Assembly (NCBI GenBank): GCA_900317585.1
Contig: ONHG01000014.1
Span: 1-60,604 of the forward strand
DNA: 60,604 bases
Source: an uncultured Lachnospiraceae bacterium
Lineage (GTDB): Bacteria; Bacillota; Clostridia; Lachnospirales; Lachnospiraceae
Direction: 5' to 3'
The notes under the pieces were generated by a model. It was not told the origin of the DNA, made no database searches, and was given only the letters and a program-made list of their open reading frames with translations. The position numbers were made by a program, and so were the translations under genes. The stretch's first letter is position 1; each line of letters starts with the position of its first letter. Positions 27,401 through 35,742 of this stretch are shown here, one piece after another.

Positions 27401-27952
27401 GCACTGCCTGCTCTTTCTGTGGAGCCTGGAGGAATGCTGTATTATCACATAGATGATCCTGTGATAGACCTTAAGGATGTTCCGCCGGACGAGGAACTAT
27501 CAGAGGATGATATCAATCAGATGATACTCAGGCAGCTAAAGCCGGACGGACTCATCAATTCGGATGAAAAGGCATATAGGGGCATGGACAGCGATTTCGA
27601 AAAAAGCTCGGATGTCATTCCTGTCACCTTAAAAAAGGATCAGACGCCAAATGCATATTCAAAGGTTGCATCAGGTGAGGAGTTTGAGGTAATAACGCGC
27701 TTTGCGCGCGCAAAGCTTAAGGAGATTGCAAAAGACATCTATGACGGCTGTGTGGATGTCAATCCTATAAAGAACAAAAAGATGGATAGCTGTGCATATT
27801 GCGCGTTTGAGTCTATATGCAGGCATGATTCAAGGCTGCCGGGATTTGCCGACAGAACATATAACGGTGATAAAAAGGATGATGTGCTTGACCGTATGCG
27901 CACACAGACGGCGGCGCTTGAACACAAAAATGAGTATGGAGACAAGTCATGA
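24479..27952 (+). CDS. addB: ATP-dependent helicase/nuclease subunit B (AddB)
   Basis: A 1157-residue subunit of AddAB, the RecBCD counterpart that resects double-strand breaks. Walker A GNSGNGKT is at residues 8-15. The C-terminal nuclease domain carries the DYKSGKT motif, and the four-cysteine iron-sulfur site is complete: C787 far upstream plus C1105, C1108 and C1114 (CX2CX5C), matching the spacing of B. subtilis AddB. It overlaps addA by four bases (ATGA). The ribosome site is part of the preceding hairpin, which may couple or limit its translation. Confidence 0.95.
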   Translation: MSLQFITGNSGNGKTKYLFNRVLKEAKANPRDNYLVIVPEQFTMQTQRQLVDLSENKAIMNIDVLSFKRLAYRVFDELGITRLTVLEETGKNLVLRKLAGQEADKLGVIGRNLNRIGYISEVKSLLSELVQYNISPQDLEKYIASGRLSDTLSGKLKDVLVLYEAFEKFMQDKYITAEEILNVLCDVAEKSAILRNSVIAFDEFTGFTPIQNQLMKKLFVISKKIYVTLTIDCREDIFKSRGMHELFDMPKRTVKSLTEMAAFYGIEVEEPIILDKNYRLAENEELGFMEQQLFRKSRHAFEKTPKHIHIDCLRDPKQELTKIARTINEFVRNENLRYRDIAIVTGDVNTYAGYVREIFDKYNIPYFIDATQEILFHPFIEFIRSIPDIAAQNFSADSVFRFLRCGFCELSDSEIDILENYVLACGVRGKSAWDKKWVRLPKYKACYDLELLNKSREYIIELLKPVYQVFSDKNSKVKDYVLGIYNLTVSLDIPDKLAKKEQTLLEAGNQTASKEYGQIYKIVMQLFEKYVAVLGDECMDAEEFTQILDAGLDAAEVAVIPPGYDTVTIGDIERTRLTNIKVMFFAGVNDGIVPKAAGRGGIISQYEREALKEMDIELAPGAREQAFIQRFYLYLNMTKPSKELYISYTRLDSEKKAAQPSYLIGILKGMFPKLVATETEDVEQFVDLSSKRSAMDYLLSNEVDDRWCEIAAALLLYDDTAADDEAGNEADDKEYDKGYVKENAVERLIEARFEHYSKDPISRNVARSIYGRHMEGSITRFEQFARCAYAHFLNYGLRLKEREESGFSSLDMGNIYHEALEKYSRKLDKENVDWFNVSDELRKELSDESIDEVINEYAAYGIFDTAESLHTVSHMKAVFRQTVWALTAQIRKGSFVPEKFEFDFYESLDMEGDVRVDIKGRIDRTDTYTDDGRMFIKVLDYKSGKTVFDLVKLYYGTQLQLAVYMDAVMSQKEEALPALSVEPGGMLYYHIDDPVIDLKDVPPDEELSEDDINQMILRQLKPDGLINSDEKAYRGMDSDFEKSSDVIPVTLKKDQTPNAYSKVASGEEFEVITRFARAKLKEIAKDIYDGCVDVNPIKNKKMDSCAYCAFESICRHDSRLPGFADRTYNGDKKDDVLDRMRTQTAALEHKNEYGDKS

Positions 27953-30900
27953 GTGTAGAATGGACCAGTGAACAGAAAAAGGTTATAGATTTAAGAGACA
28001 GGGATATACTTGTCTCAGCGGCAGCAGGCTCCGGCAAGACAGCGGTGCTTGTTGAGAGAATCGTAAACAGAATATGTTTGGACAATCCCCCTGTGGACAT
28101 TGACAGAATGCTTGTGGTGACTTTTACAAAGGCGGCTGCAGCAGAGATGCGAGAGCGTGTCAGCCGCGCAATAGAAGCAAGACTGCAAAAGACACCTGAC
28201 GATGAAAATCTGCAAAAACAGGCGACACTTGTCCACAATGCACTTATCACGACAATTGACTCATTTTGCCTTTTTGTAGTGCAGAACAATTTTTCGCAGA
28301 TTAATCTGGACCCGGATTTCAGGATAGCGGACCCGGCGGAGCTTAAGCTTATGCTAAAGGATGCGCTTTCGGAGGTGTTTGAGGAAAATTATAAAAGACA
28401 GGACAATGAGGCATTTCTGAACCTGGTGGATACATACAGCAAGGGACGGAGTGATGCAGCAGTCAGAGAAATGATAGAGGCTATATACTATAAGGCAGGA
28501 AGTTCATCCTGGCCTAAGAAATGGATTAGCGGCCTGTCAGGCTTATATGAGGTGGCATCTGTAAAGGAATTTGAAAGGTCAGAGGTGATAAAGGAGCTTA
28601 CAGACTACTGCAGGGTTTTGATTTATGAGGTGGTGCAGGAGCTTGAGCAGGCAAGAAGTCTTGCGTTAAGTACCGCAGGACTTGAAAAATATGCCATAAC
28701 ACTAACGGATGATTTAAAGCTTTTTGAGGGTCTGGATGAGGCAGAGGATTACAGCAGCTTACAGGCACTTGTGAAAAAAATAGCATTTGGCAGGATTGCC
28801 ATAATAAAAAAATTTGACGGCGATGCGAAGCTCAAGGATAGAATAAAAACTATGCGCGATGAAGCCAAAAAGAAGGTGGATGGCATACAGAAGAAGTATT
28901 TTGGCATGTCTATTGAGCTTATGTACGAGCAGCTTGTGAGACAGAAACCGTTCATTGATGAGCTGATTCGACTTTCCCTTGAGTTTTATGAGGTGATGGA
29001 AGCAAAAAAAATAAAAAAGAGAGTGTTTGATTTTGCTGATATTGAGCATTTTGCACTGCGTATTCTTGTTGATGAAGATACACTCCTGCCTACAGAGACG
29101 GCGAAGGATTTTTCGGCTCATTTTGAGGAAATCATGATAGATGAGTATCAGGATTCAAATCAGGTGCAGGAGGATATTTTAAGGGCTGTATCGGGAGAGC
29201 GGCATGGCAAAAACAATATGTTTATGGTGGGCGATGTAAAGCAGAGTATATACAGGTTCAGAATGGCCCGTCCAGAGCTTTTTATGGAAAAATATAATTT
29301 GTACACGACTGATGACAGTGAGCATCAGAGGATTGACCTGCACAAAAATTTCCGAAGCAGAACTCAGGTATTAGATTTCACTAACGACATTTTCTACAAA
29401 ATTATGTCAGCAGATTTGGGCAATGTGCAGTATGATGATGACGCAGCGCTGTATCCGGGAGCAGGCTATCCTGAGGCAGATGAGGATATGAAGCCGGAGC
29501 TTCTTTTGGTGGATTACAAGGACGAGGAGCTTTCAGATATTGTAGAGGATGAGGAGGGGGATAAGGTTCAGATAGAGGCTTTGATGATAGCAAACCGCAT
29601 AAAGGAGCTTATGGCCTGCGGCAAAGTAACAGACAAGGAGACAGGGGCGCTTAGAAGTCCGCAATACAGGGATATTGTCATACTGTCCAGAAGCGTTGCA
29701 AGCTGGGGCAATACGGTATCACAGGTGCTCAAGGACTGTGACATTCCGGCACATGTTGAGTCAAATACGGGATATTTTTCTTCTTATGAAATACAGGTGA
29801 TTTTGTCGATGCTTCGTATACTGGACAATCCACTGCAGGATATTCCGATGGCAGCAGTCCTTGCATCTCCTATTGTCGGGCTTGATGATGAGGAGCTTGC
29901 ACAGATTAAGGCATTTTATCCCGGGGAGAGTTTTGCTCAGGCGACACTCAGGGCAATGGCAGGCGAAGCTGACTATGAGGACGAAAAGCTTAGGCACTTT
30001 AATGAGGTTTATGGAAGGCTGCGCGCGGCAGTTGCTGATACACCAATCCATGAGCTTTTGTATATGATGCTTGATGAGACCGGCTTTTACAGCTATGCCT
30101 CTGCCATGCCGGCAGGCAAAAAGCGCCGACAAAACATAGATATGCTCATAGAAATGGCTGTGTCATATGAAAAAACAAGCTATAAGGGACTGTTTCATTT
30201 TGTGAGATATATAGATATACAGCAGAAATATGAGATAGATTACGGTGAGGCTGATACGGCAGGTGAGAATGATGACGTGGTGCGCATCATGACCATACAC
30301 AAGAGTAAAGGATTAGAGTTTCCGATAGTGTTTGTATCAGGGCTTGGTAAAGGCTTTAATACACAGGAGCTTAAATCAGACCTTGTCATACACAGTGATT
30401 TGGGGCTTGGGCTTGTCGAAAAGACAAAAAGTCCAAGGACGAAAAGACCATCACTGGTGAGAAATGAAATAGAAAGCCGCATCAAAAGAGAAGACTCAGG
30501 TGAGGAGCTTAGAGTACTCTATGTGGCTTTGACAAGAGCAAAGGAAAAAATTATACTGACAGGTGGTATTTCAAATGCGCAGAAGGCATTTGAAAAATAT
30601 CGCGGAAATGTCAATAAGGGGCAGCCGATAAGCTTTGGACAGAGGGAGAGCGCGGGCTGCTATCTGGACTGGATAATTCCCGCAATGCTGTCTTATCCTG
30701 ATAAATACACGGTTTCAACGGTAGATGCCACAGAGTTTGCCACCAGAAGGGCTGTTGATATGGCTTCAAATGATATATCAAAGGCTACTCTAGCCGACAG
30801 AATATCAAAAGTCAGTAAGGAAATCACAGAGAAAATAGCAGCAGACTTTGATTTTGAATATGCATACGCTTCGGATATAAGTAAAAAGAGCAAATATTCA

Positions 30901-31560
30901 GTATCAGAGCTCAAGCACGATTCAATGGTGGAAAAATATGACAGCACAGAAAAAGAGGCTGAAATTCCTGAGTTTCTGCAGGAAGAGAAGGACATATATG
31001 TCCCATCGTTTGAGCAGAATACGACAGATATCAATCCCGGAGCATTGCGAGGCACTGCAATGCACCGCGTGATGGAATGCCTGGACTTTAAGAGTATATG
31101 TGGCATTGATACATCAGACAGAGAAGGTGTAGGCACGTTCGTGAAGCAGGAGCTGGACAGAATGCTTGAAAAGGGGCTTATCGCGGATGAATTGTATAGG
31201 CTTGTAAATCCAAAGCTGATAGAGGGTTTTGTGGCATCAAAGGTAGGACAACGCATGGCAGAAGCTGCTGCAAGAGGCGATTTGTTTCGTGAGAAGCCAT
31301 TTGTCATGGATTATGACGGAGTGCTGGTGCAGGGAATTATAGATGCGTTCTGGCTGGAAAATGATAAAATAGTGCTTCTTGATTACAAAACAGACAGAGT
31401 AAATGAAGAGCATGAGCTTGTAGACCGCTACAAGACACAGCTTGATTTGTATGCGGATGCGCTTGGCAGGATATTTTCTGCGGGTGACAAAAATGCAGAG
31501 ATTAAGGAAAAGCTTATATACTCATTCAGATTGCAGAAAAGTATTGGCATTGATAAGTAA
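27949..31560 (+). CDS. addA: ATP-dependent helicase/nuclease subunit A (AddA)
   Basis: A 1203-residue UvrD-type helicase plus nuclease. Walker A AAGSGKT includes K30. Motif II is DEYQD, with D398 and E399. Motif III is GDVKQSIYRFR and motif VI VALTRAKEKI. The C-terminal RecB-like nuclease has GTAMHRVME and LLDYKTDRV, with D1145 and K1147. With AddB it unwinds and degrades broken ends until a Chi-like site. Translation is coupled to addB by the ATGA overlap. Confidence 0.96.
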   Translation: MSVEWTSEQKKVIDLRDRDILVSAAAGSGKTAVLVERIVNRICLDNPPVDIDRMLVVTFTKAAAAEMRERVSRAIEARLQKTPDDENLQKQATLVHNALITTIDSFCLFVVQNNFSQINLDPDFRIADPAELKLMLKDALSEVFEENYKRQDNEAFLNLVDTYSKGRSDAAVREMIEAIYYKAGSSSWPKKWISGLSGLYEVASVKEFERSEVIKELTDYCRVLIYEVVQELEQARSLALSTAGLEKYAITLTDDLKLFEGLDEAEDYSSLQALVKKIAFGRIAIIKKFDGDAKLKDRIKTMRDEAKKKVDGIQKKYFGMSIELMYEQLVRQKPFIDELIRLSLEFYEVMEAKKIKKRVFDFADIEHFALRILVDEDTLLPTETAKDFSAHFEEIMIDEYQDSNQVQEDILRAVSGERHGKNNMFMVGDVKQSIYRFRMARPELFMEKYNLYTTDDSEHQRIDLHKNFRSRTQVLDFTNDIFYKIMSADLGNVQYDDDAALYPGAGYPEADEDMKPELLLVDYKDEELSDIVEDEEGDKVQIEALMIANRIKELMACGKVTDKETGALRSPQYRDIVILSRSVASWGNTVSQVLKDCDIPAHVESNTGYFSSYEIQVILSMLRILDNPLQDIPMAAVLASPIVGLDDEELAQIKAFYPGESFAQATLRAMAGEADYEDEKLRHFNEVYGRLRAAVADTPIHELLYMMLDETGFYSYASAMPAGKKRRQNIDMLIEMAVSYEKTSYKGLFHFVRYIDIQQKYEIDYGEADTAGENDDVVRIMTIHKSKGLEFPIVFVSGLGKGFNTQELKSDLVIHSDLGLGLVEKTKSPRTKRPSLVRNEIESRIKREDSGEELRVLYVALTRAKEKIILTGGISNAQKAFEKYRGNVNKGQPISFGQRESAGCYLDWIIPAMLSYPDKYTVSTVDATEFATRRAVDMASNDISKATLADRISKVSKEITEKIAADFDFEYAYASDISKKSKYSVSELKHDSMVEKYDSTEKEAEIPEFLQEEKDIYVPSFEQNTTDINPGALRGTAMHRVMECLDFKSICGIDTSDREGVGTFVKQELDRMLEKGLIADELYRLVNPKLIEGFVASKVGQRMAEAAARGDLFREKPFVMDYDGVLVQGIIDAFWLENDKIVLLDYKTDRVNEEHELVDRYKTQLDLYADALGRIFSAGDKNAEIKEKLIYSFRLQKSIGIDK

Positions 31561-31612
31561 TATATTATATAATAATCTAAGCTTATAAACATATTCACAG
31601 GGAGGAACTTAT

Positions 31613-31876
31613 ATGTACGAGTATGATGATGAGGTATTAGATACATTTTTGGAGAATCAGTCACAGCTTTTTCCGGAGAATGTTGCAGATACACCGGAGG
31701 CCGCAGAGGAATTTCTCGAGGACTGTATGGCTGTCGTATGTAAAAATATAAAGGATGTAAGAGACTATTTCGATGAGGCAGGGGCTGACATATCAGGCAT
31801 GTCCGATGATGAGCTTATTGAGCAGAGCGAAGTGTTTTCTCTTCCGAGCGGCAGATTTCTCATCGTGGAAGGATAA
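31613..31876 (+). CDS. Small acidic protein of unknown function
   Basis: An 87-residue, strongly acidic, soluble protein without signal or membrane segment. It has two predicted helices around EEFLEDCMAVVCKNIKDVRDYFDEAG and a C-terminal LPSGRFLIVEG strand. I do not recognise the family. AGGGAGG provides a strong ribosome site. The stop directly abuts the ATG of the PrsA-like lipoprotein gene, so the two are translationally coupled. Confidence 0.7.
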   Translation: MYEYDDEVLDTFLENQSQLFPENVADTPEAAEEFLEDCMAVVCKNIKDVRDYFDEAGADISGMSDDELIEQSEVFSLPSGRFLIVEG

Positions 31877-32881
31877 ATGAGACTGATGAAATATTTTAAG
31901 AAAATTGCGTGTGTACTGCTTACAGTCGTAACAGTTCTTACAGGCTGCAGCATCGGCGGCAGGGAGATTGTGATGGACATCAACAGCTCGAGCGGGCACA
32001 CGCTTTTGGTGATAGACAAGAAAAAATGTAATATAACCGAGGCAAAGCTGTATCTGGCAAACTACAAAAATCTTTACGGAGATGTGTATGGGGTGAACCT
32101 TTATAAAACAAAGGATGCTTCGAAGGTCGAAAAATACGTAAAGGATGTCACTGTAGACGAGCTTGCCAGAGTATACTGTATGGTTGCGATAGCCGGTGAG
32201 AAAAAGATAGCTCTGACTGACAAAGAAAAAAAGGCAGTTTCAGATGCAGCAAAGGAATATTATAAATCTCTTTCGGATGCTGAGCGTGATTTTATCGGGG
32301 CTTCGCAGGCTGATGTTGAGGAAGCATATGACAATTATGCCATTGCAAAAAAGCTGTACAATTCCCTTGCAAAGGGCGTGGATACGGAAGTGAGCGATGA
32401 TGATGCGAGAGTTATGCACATTCAGAAAATATTTGTAAAAGACGCAGAAAAGGCTGAGACAGTAAAGGAAAAGATTGCGTCTGGAGATGATTTCGCAACG
32501 GTTGCAGGTACCACAAACGAGGATAACCAGACAGATGTCTATGTGGACAAGGGCATGCTTCCGGATGAAGTAGAGGCAGTGGCATTTGAATTAAACGATG
32601 GTCAGATCTCTGATATGATAAAGACCGATGATGGATATTATTTTATCAAATGCATATCCAAGCTTGATGAGGAAAAGACAGAGAAAAACAAAGAAATAAT
32701 ACTGCAGCAGAGAGAACAGGAGCAGTTTAACGATGACTATAACCGCTTTGTCAAAAATGCAGACTTTGAGCTTAACAGCCAGCTATGGGATTCGATAGAT
32801 ATTAAAAATGAAAACGATCTGAAAACCAACTCATTTTTTACTATATATAATAAATACTTTGAAGCTGATGATAAGCAGTAG
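31877..32881 (+). CDS. PrsA/SurA-like lipoprotein foldase (parvulin family)
   Basis: A 334-residue secreted lipoprotein. The signal peptide ends in a lipobox with C24 (VLTGC), so it should be lipid-anchored on the outer face of the membrane. The helical N-terminal chaperone part (about 45-165) is followed by a parvulin-like domain (about 170-265: VMHIQKIFVKD, GDDFATVAGTTNED, AVAFELNDGQISDMIKTDDGYYFIK), where the Gly-Tyr-Tyr-Phe-Ile strand is typical. It helps exported proteins fold. The start is ATG 31877; ATG 31886 is also possible. Confidence 0.85.
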   Translation: MRLMKYFKKIACVLLTVVTVLTGCSIGGREIVMDINSSSGHTLLVIDKKKCNITEAKLYLANYKNLYGDVYGVNLYKTKDASKVEKYVKDVTVDELARVYCMVAIAGEKKIALTDKEKKAVSDAAKEYYKSLSDAERDFIGASQADVEEAYDNYAIAKKLYNSLAKGVDTEVSDDDARVMHIQKIFVKDAEKAETVKEKIASGDDFATVAGTTNEDNQTDVYVDKGMLPDEVEAVAFELNDGQISDMIKTDDGYYFIKCISKLDEEKTEKNKEIILQQREQEQFNDDYNRFVKNADFELNSQLWDSIDIKNENDLKTNSFFTIYNKYFEADDKQ

Positions 32882-32927
32882 GTTCTGACTGCTATGCAAA
32901 ACTTCAAAAGAATAGGAGCGTATAAAT

Positions 32928-33446
32928 ATGGAATGGGAATTTGACTTCCTATATGCACTTCAGGGTATAAGGACTCCGTTTCTGGACAGAATCATGGCAC
33001 TTTTATCCACTCTTGGAAACGCAGGAATACTGTGGATTGTGACAGGAGTGGTGCTGTGCATCTCAAAAAAATACCGGCGCGGTGGCATGCAGATGCTTTC
33101 AGCAGAGCTCTTAAGCTTTATAGTTGGCAATCTGATAATAAAAAGCCTGGTCAACAGATTAAGACCTTGCCAGATAGACGAAACGGTCAGCCTTATAGTA
33201 ATGATACCGTTTGATTCGTCATTTCCATCGGGCCACACGTTAAACGGCATAACAGCAGCAGTAACACTGATGTTTATAGATAAGAGAATGGGAATACCGG
33301 CGCTTGTGCTGGCGATACTCATTGCTTTTTCAAGGATGTACAACTTCATGCATTTTCCGACGGATGTGCTTGCGGGAGCTTTGCTTGGAGTGGTGTCGGC
33401 TGTGTTTATGAATTATGTGTTTAAGCACAAAATACCGGAAAAATAA
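32928..33446 (+). CDS. PAP2-family membrane phosphatase
   Basis: A 172-residue integral membrane phosphatase with about five helices. The three PAP2 motifs are intact: KSLVNRLRP, FPSGHT (acid-base His) and SRMYNFMHFPTD (nucleophilic His). It probably dephosphorylates undecaprenyl diphosphate or a related lipid phosphate outside the membrane. It lies 46 nt after the PrsA-like gene and may be cotranscribed. Confidence 0.88.
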   Translation: MEWEFDFLYALQGIRTPFLDRIMALLSTLGNAGILWIVTGVVLCISKKYRRGGMQMLSAELLSFIVGNLIIKSLVNRLRPCQIDETVSLIVMIPFDSSFPSGHTLNGITAAVTLMFIDKRMGIPALVLAILIAFSRMYNFMHFPTDVLAGALLGVVSAVFMNYVFKHKIPEK

Positions 33447-33498
33447 TATTAGTACACAAATATTGTGGAAACGGTTTAATATAAAAGTGAGGTATATT

Positions 33499-34221
33499 AT
33501 GAATAAAAAAAGTTATTTAATAGCACAGATTATTGCAGCAGGCTGCATGATATGTGCATGCGGAGCCGGACCGGATGGGACAGAGACGGCTTCTGATACA
33601 AAGCTTGTCTTAACCGGATATACTGTTGAAAATGATACAATGACAACTGAAAATCCGGATTCGGCAGAAACAAATGATAATATTAATTTTTCCAATGCAG
33701 CATTAGGTGATGTGCAGACAGAGAATGTCAGATTGAAAAAATCAGCTGTGATATACACAAAACCCGATGCAAATGCTTCACAGCTTGGAAGCCTTGATAA
33801 AGGAACCAAAGTAAAGGCAATTGGCGAGGCTGATGCAAACGGCTGGCTGATGATTGATTATAACGGACGTGCAGCATATGTGGAGGCGGATAGAGCCGGC
33901 GTATCATCAGCAGCAGATGATACGGATAATGTAGATAATACAGATGATAATAATGAGTCAGACAATGATTCAGCAGCTGATAATAAAAAGAAGACATCAT
34001 CTGTTAATAAAAATAATACAGATAAAAAAACGCAGAATAAGACTGATGATATAACAGAACCAACACCGGACCCAACACCAACACCGGATCCGGAACCAAC
34101 ACCTGATACGACACCAACACCGGAACCAACACCGGATCCAGAACCAACACCGGACCCAACACCAGATCCAACACCAACACCAGATCCAACTCCGGCAACG
34201 GAAGACCCACAGGGTGAATAA
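33499..34221 (+). CDS. Secreted SH3-domain lipoprotein with Pro/Thr repeat tail
   Basis: A 240-residue exported protein. The signal peptide has candidate lipobox cysteines C16 (IAAGC) and C21. A bacterial SH3 domain follows at about residues 75-135 (KSAVIYTKPDANASQLGSL, GWLMIDYNGRAAYV), a fold used to bind peptidoglycan. Then comes an Asp/Asn-rich stretch and a C-terminal PTPDPTPTPDPEP-type repeat (about 185-236) that probably spans the wall. The DNA of the repeat is a short-period tandem repeat (34050-34200) prone to slippage. The ATG at 33499 follows GTGAGG. A longer frame overlapping the PAP2 gene is not supported. Confidence 0.78.
   Translation: MNKKSYLIAQIIAAGCMICACGAGPDGTETASDTKLVLTGYTVENDTMTTENPDSAETNDNINFSNAALGDVQTENVRLKKSAVIYTKPDANASQLGSLDKGTKVKAIGEADANGWLMIDYNGRAAYVEADRAGVSSAADDTDNVDNTDDNNESDNDSAADNKKKTSSVNKNNTDKKTQNKTDDITEPTPDPTPTPDPEPTPDTTPTPEPTPDPEPTPDPTPDPTPTPDPTPATEDPQGE
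34050..34200 (+). repeat. Proline/threonine codon repeat
   Basis: Imperfect tandem repeats of ACCGGA(C/T)CCAACACCA-type 6- and 12-bp units encode the Pro-Thr-Pro-Asp tail of the SH3 lipoprotein. The frame is kept throughout. Confidence 0.8.
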
Positions 34222-34242
34222 AAATTTTAAACGAGGCAAAAA

Positions 34243-35622
34243 ATGAAAAATTTATTAAACAAAATAGTATTAATAATAGCAGCTTTCTGTCTGACAGTCA
34301 TATTATTTTATAATCCGGCAGATGTATATGCAGCATCAGGGAGTGTGACATTTGGTTCAGAAAGCTATGAAGCAGAAAATAATTCACAGTTTCAGATTGG
34401 CGTATATCTGAAAGCTGATTCCGGCATGGGTTCTTACCATGTGGAGCTTGAATATGATAATTCACGGATGGATTACGTTTCAGGTGCAGAATCAGAGGCA
34501 AATGGCGTGATTACAATGGAAGGAATCGCTGTCTCAAATGAAGTCAAATACATGCTTTCATTTAAGACAAAGAGCGGTGGAGATGCATATGTAAAGATTA
34601 AAAATGCAATAATATACACATCAACCGCAGGAAGTACAGAGAAGCTTGAGATTGCACAGCTACCGGAAGCAGCAATTAAGATTTCAGGAGAGGACACAGG
34701 AAGTCCAAGACAGGAGGAACAGACGCAGCAAACACAGTACACAGGTCCGTTTGAAACGGATGTGCCGCATATTGAGCCTGCAATAAAGATGAACAACACA
34801 GAATATTATGTTGTTGATTCTAATCAGTCAGTATCTGAGGAAATAGGATGGAGCTATAAACTTGTTCCGGGGAAGCTTGGAAATCTGGATGTGATGTTTA
34901 TTTCGAATGAAGAAAATGATATTTTTCTGCTTGGATTGGTCAATGCAAATGGAGAGACTAGTCTGTACAGCTACAGCAATTCAAAAAAACAGCTATTTGA
35001 TTGCAAGTCTTTGCAGATGGGCAGCACAACCTATATTTATACATCCCCATATGCAAGTGATAACTTACCAAAGGGAATGACTGACCGTGTTATTAACCAT
35101 AACGGAATTGTGTATGCGGTTAAAAATGATGGTGAAACTGGTTTTTATACGGTTGAATCTGGAAAACTAAAAATTTGGAATTCACAAAAAACGCCTGAAA
35201 ACACTAAAATTACAATAATAAAGAAAGCTACTTTGGGTGTAGTTCTTATTCTTGTCATATTGGCTGCACTGTATTTTGTGATTAAAGAAATAAAAGCAGT
35301 AAAAAAGAGACGTGGATTAGACTTTGATGATGATGATGAAGATGAGCTGGAATATGATGATGACGATGATGATCCGTATGCCGCAGAGTTTGAGATAACG
35401 GATGATGATTCGGATGAGGACGATTTCAGAGTTAATGTGAATTTTGATGATTTTAAATCAAACACGGATGATGAGAAAGATGAAGATAAGTTCGAACGTG
35501 AGATAGATTTTAAGGGTTTCATATCAGATGATGATAAAGACCAGGATGATTTGGAATCGGATGATGACGAAGAGCCGGAAGATAGTACAGCGGAAGATGA
35601 TACAACAGAAGATAACGATTGA
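34243..35622 (+). CDS. Membrane-anchored protein with cohesin-like domain and acidic cytoplasmic tail
   Basis: A 459-residue protein. The signal peptide (about 1-31, ending DVYAA) is followed by a cohesin/carbohydrate-module-like beta-sandwich (about 33-150: GSVTFGSESYEA, QFQIGVYLKADSGMGSYHVELEYD, DAYVKIKNA). A second extracellular part (about 175-325) of unknown fold has beta-propeller-like repeats. One membrane helix (about 329-350), a basic stop-transfer KAVKKRRG and an approximately 105-residue tail that is mostly Asp/Glu complete it. Cohesin-type modules bind dockerins or pack against glycans; a surface-scaffold role is inference. It starts 21 nt after the SH3 lipoprotein gene, so the pair likely acts together. 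The tail repeats DDDD runs with an FD(D/G)F pattern. Confidence 0.7.
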   Translation: MKNLLNKIVLIIAAFCLTVILFYNPADVYAASGSVTFGSESYEAENNSQFQIGVYLKADSGMGSYHVELEYDNSRMDYVSGAESEANGVITMEGIAVSNEVKYMLSFKTKSGGDAYVKIKNAIIYTSTAGSTEKLEIAQLPEAAIKISGEDTGSPRQEEQTQQTQYTGPFETDVPHIEPAIKMNNTEYYVVDSNQSVSEEIGWSYKLVPGKLGNLDVMFISNEENDIFLLGLVNANGETSLYSYSNSKKQLFDCKSLQMGSTTYIYTSPYASDNLPKGMTDRVINHNGIVYAVKNDGETGFYTVESGKLKIWNSQKTPENTKITIIKKATLGVVLILVILAALYFVIKEIKAVKKRRGLDFDDDDEDELEYDDDDDDPYAAEFEITDDDSDEDDFRVNVNFDDFKSNTDDEKDEDKFEREIDFKGFISDDDKDQDDLESDDDEEPEDSTAEDDTTEDND

Positions 35623-35672
35623 TAAGTTTATAAATTTATAGAATTACAAAATTACAGTGTAAGATAAACAGA

Positions 35673-35711
35673 AAAACAGGAACTAACATTTTAAAAATTA
35701 GTTCCTGTTTT
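35673..35711. terminator. Bidirectional terminator between convergent genes
   Basis: A perfect 14-bp stem (AAAACAGGAACTAA, 35673-35686, with 35698-35711), flanked by A-rich sequence on the left and T on the right. It serves the cohesin-like gene on the plus strand and htpG on the minus strand. Confidence 0.88.
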
Positions 35712-35742
35712 AATTTGTATATGAGAGTATTAGTGTATGCTT

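Noticed and set aside
33997-34239. Minus-strand frames of Trp/Arg/Cys or Leu/Val repeats
   Set aside because: Antisense shadows of the Pro-Thr codon repeat in the SH3 lipoprotein gene.
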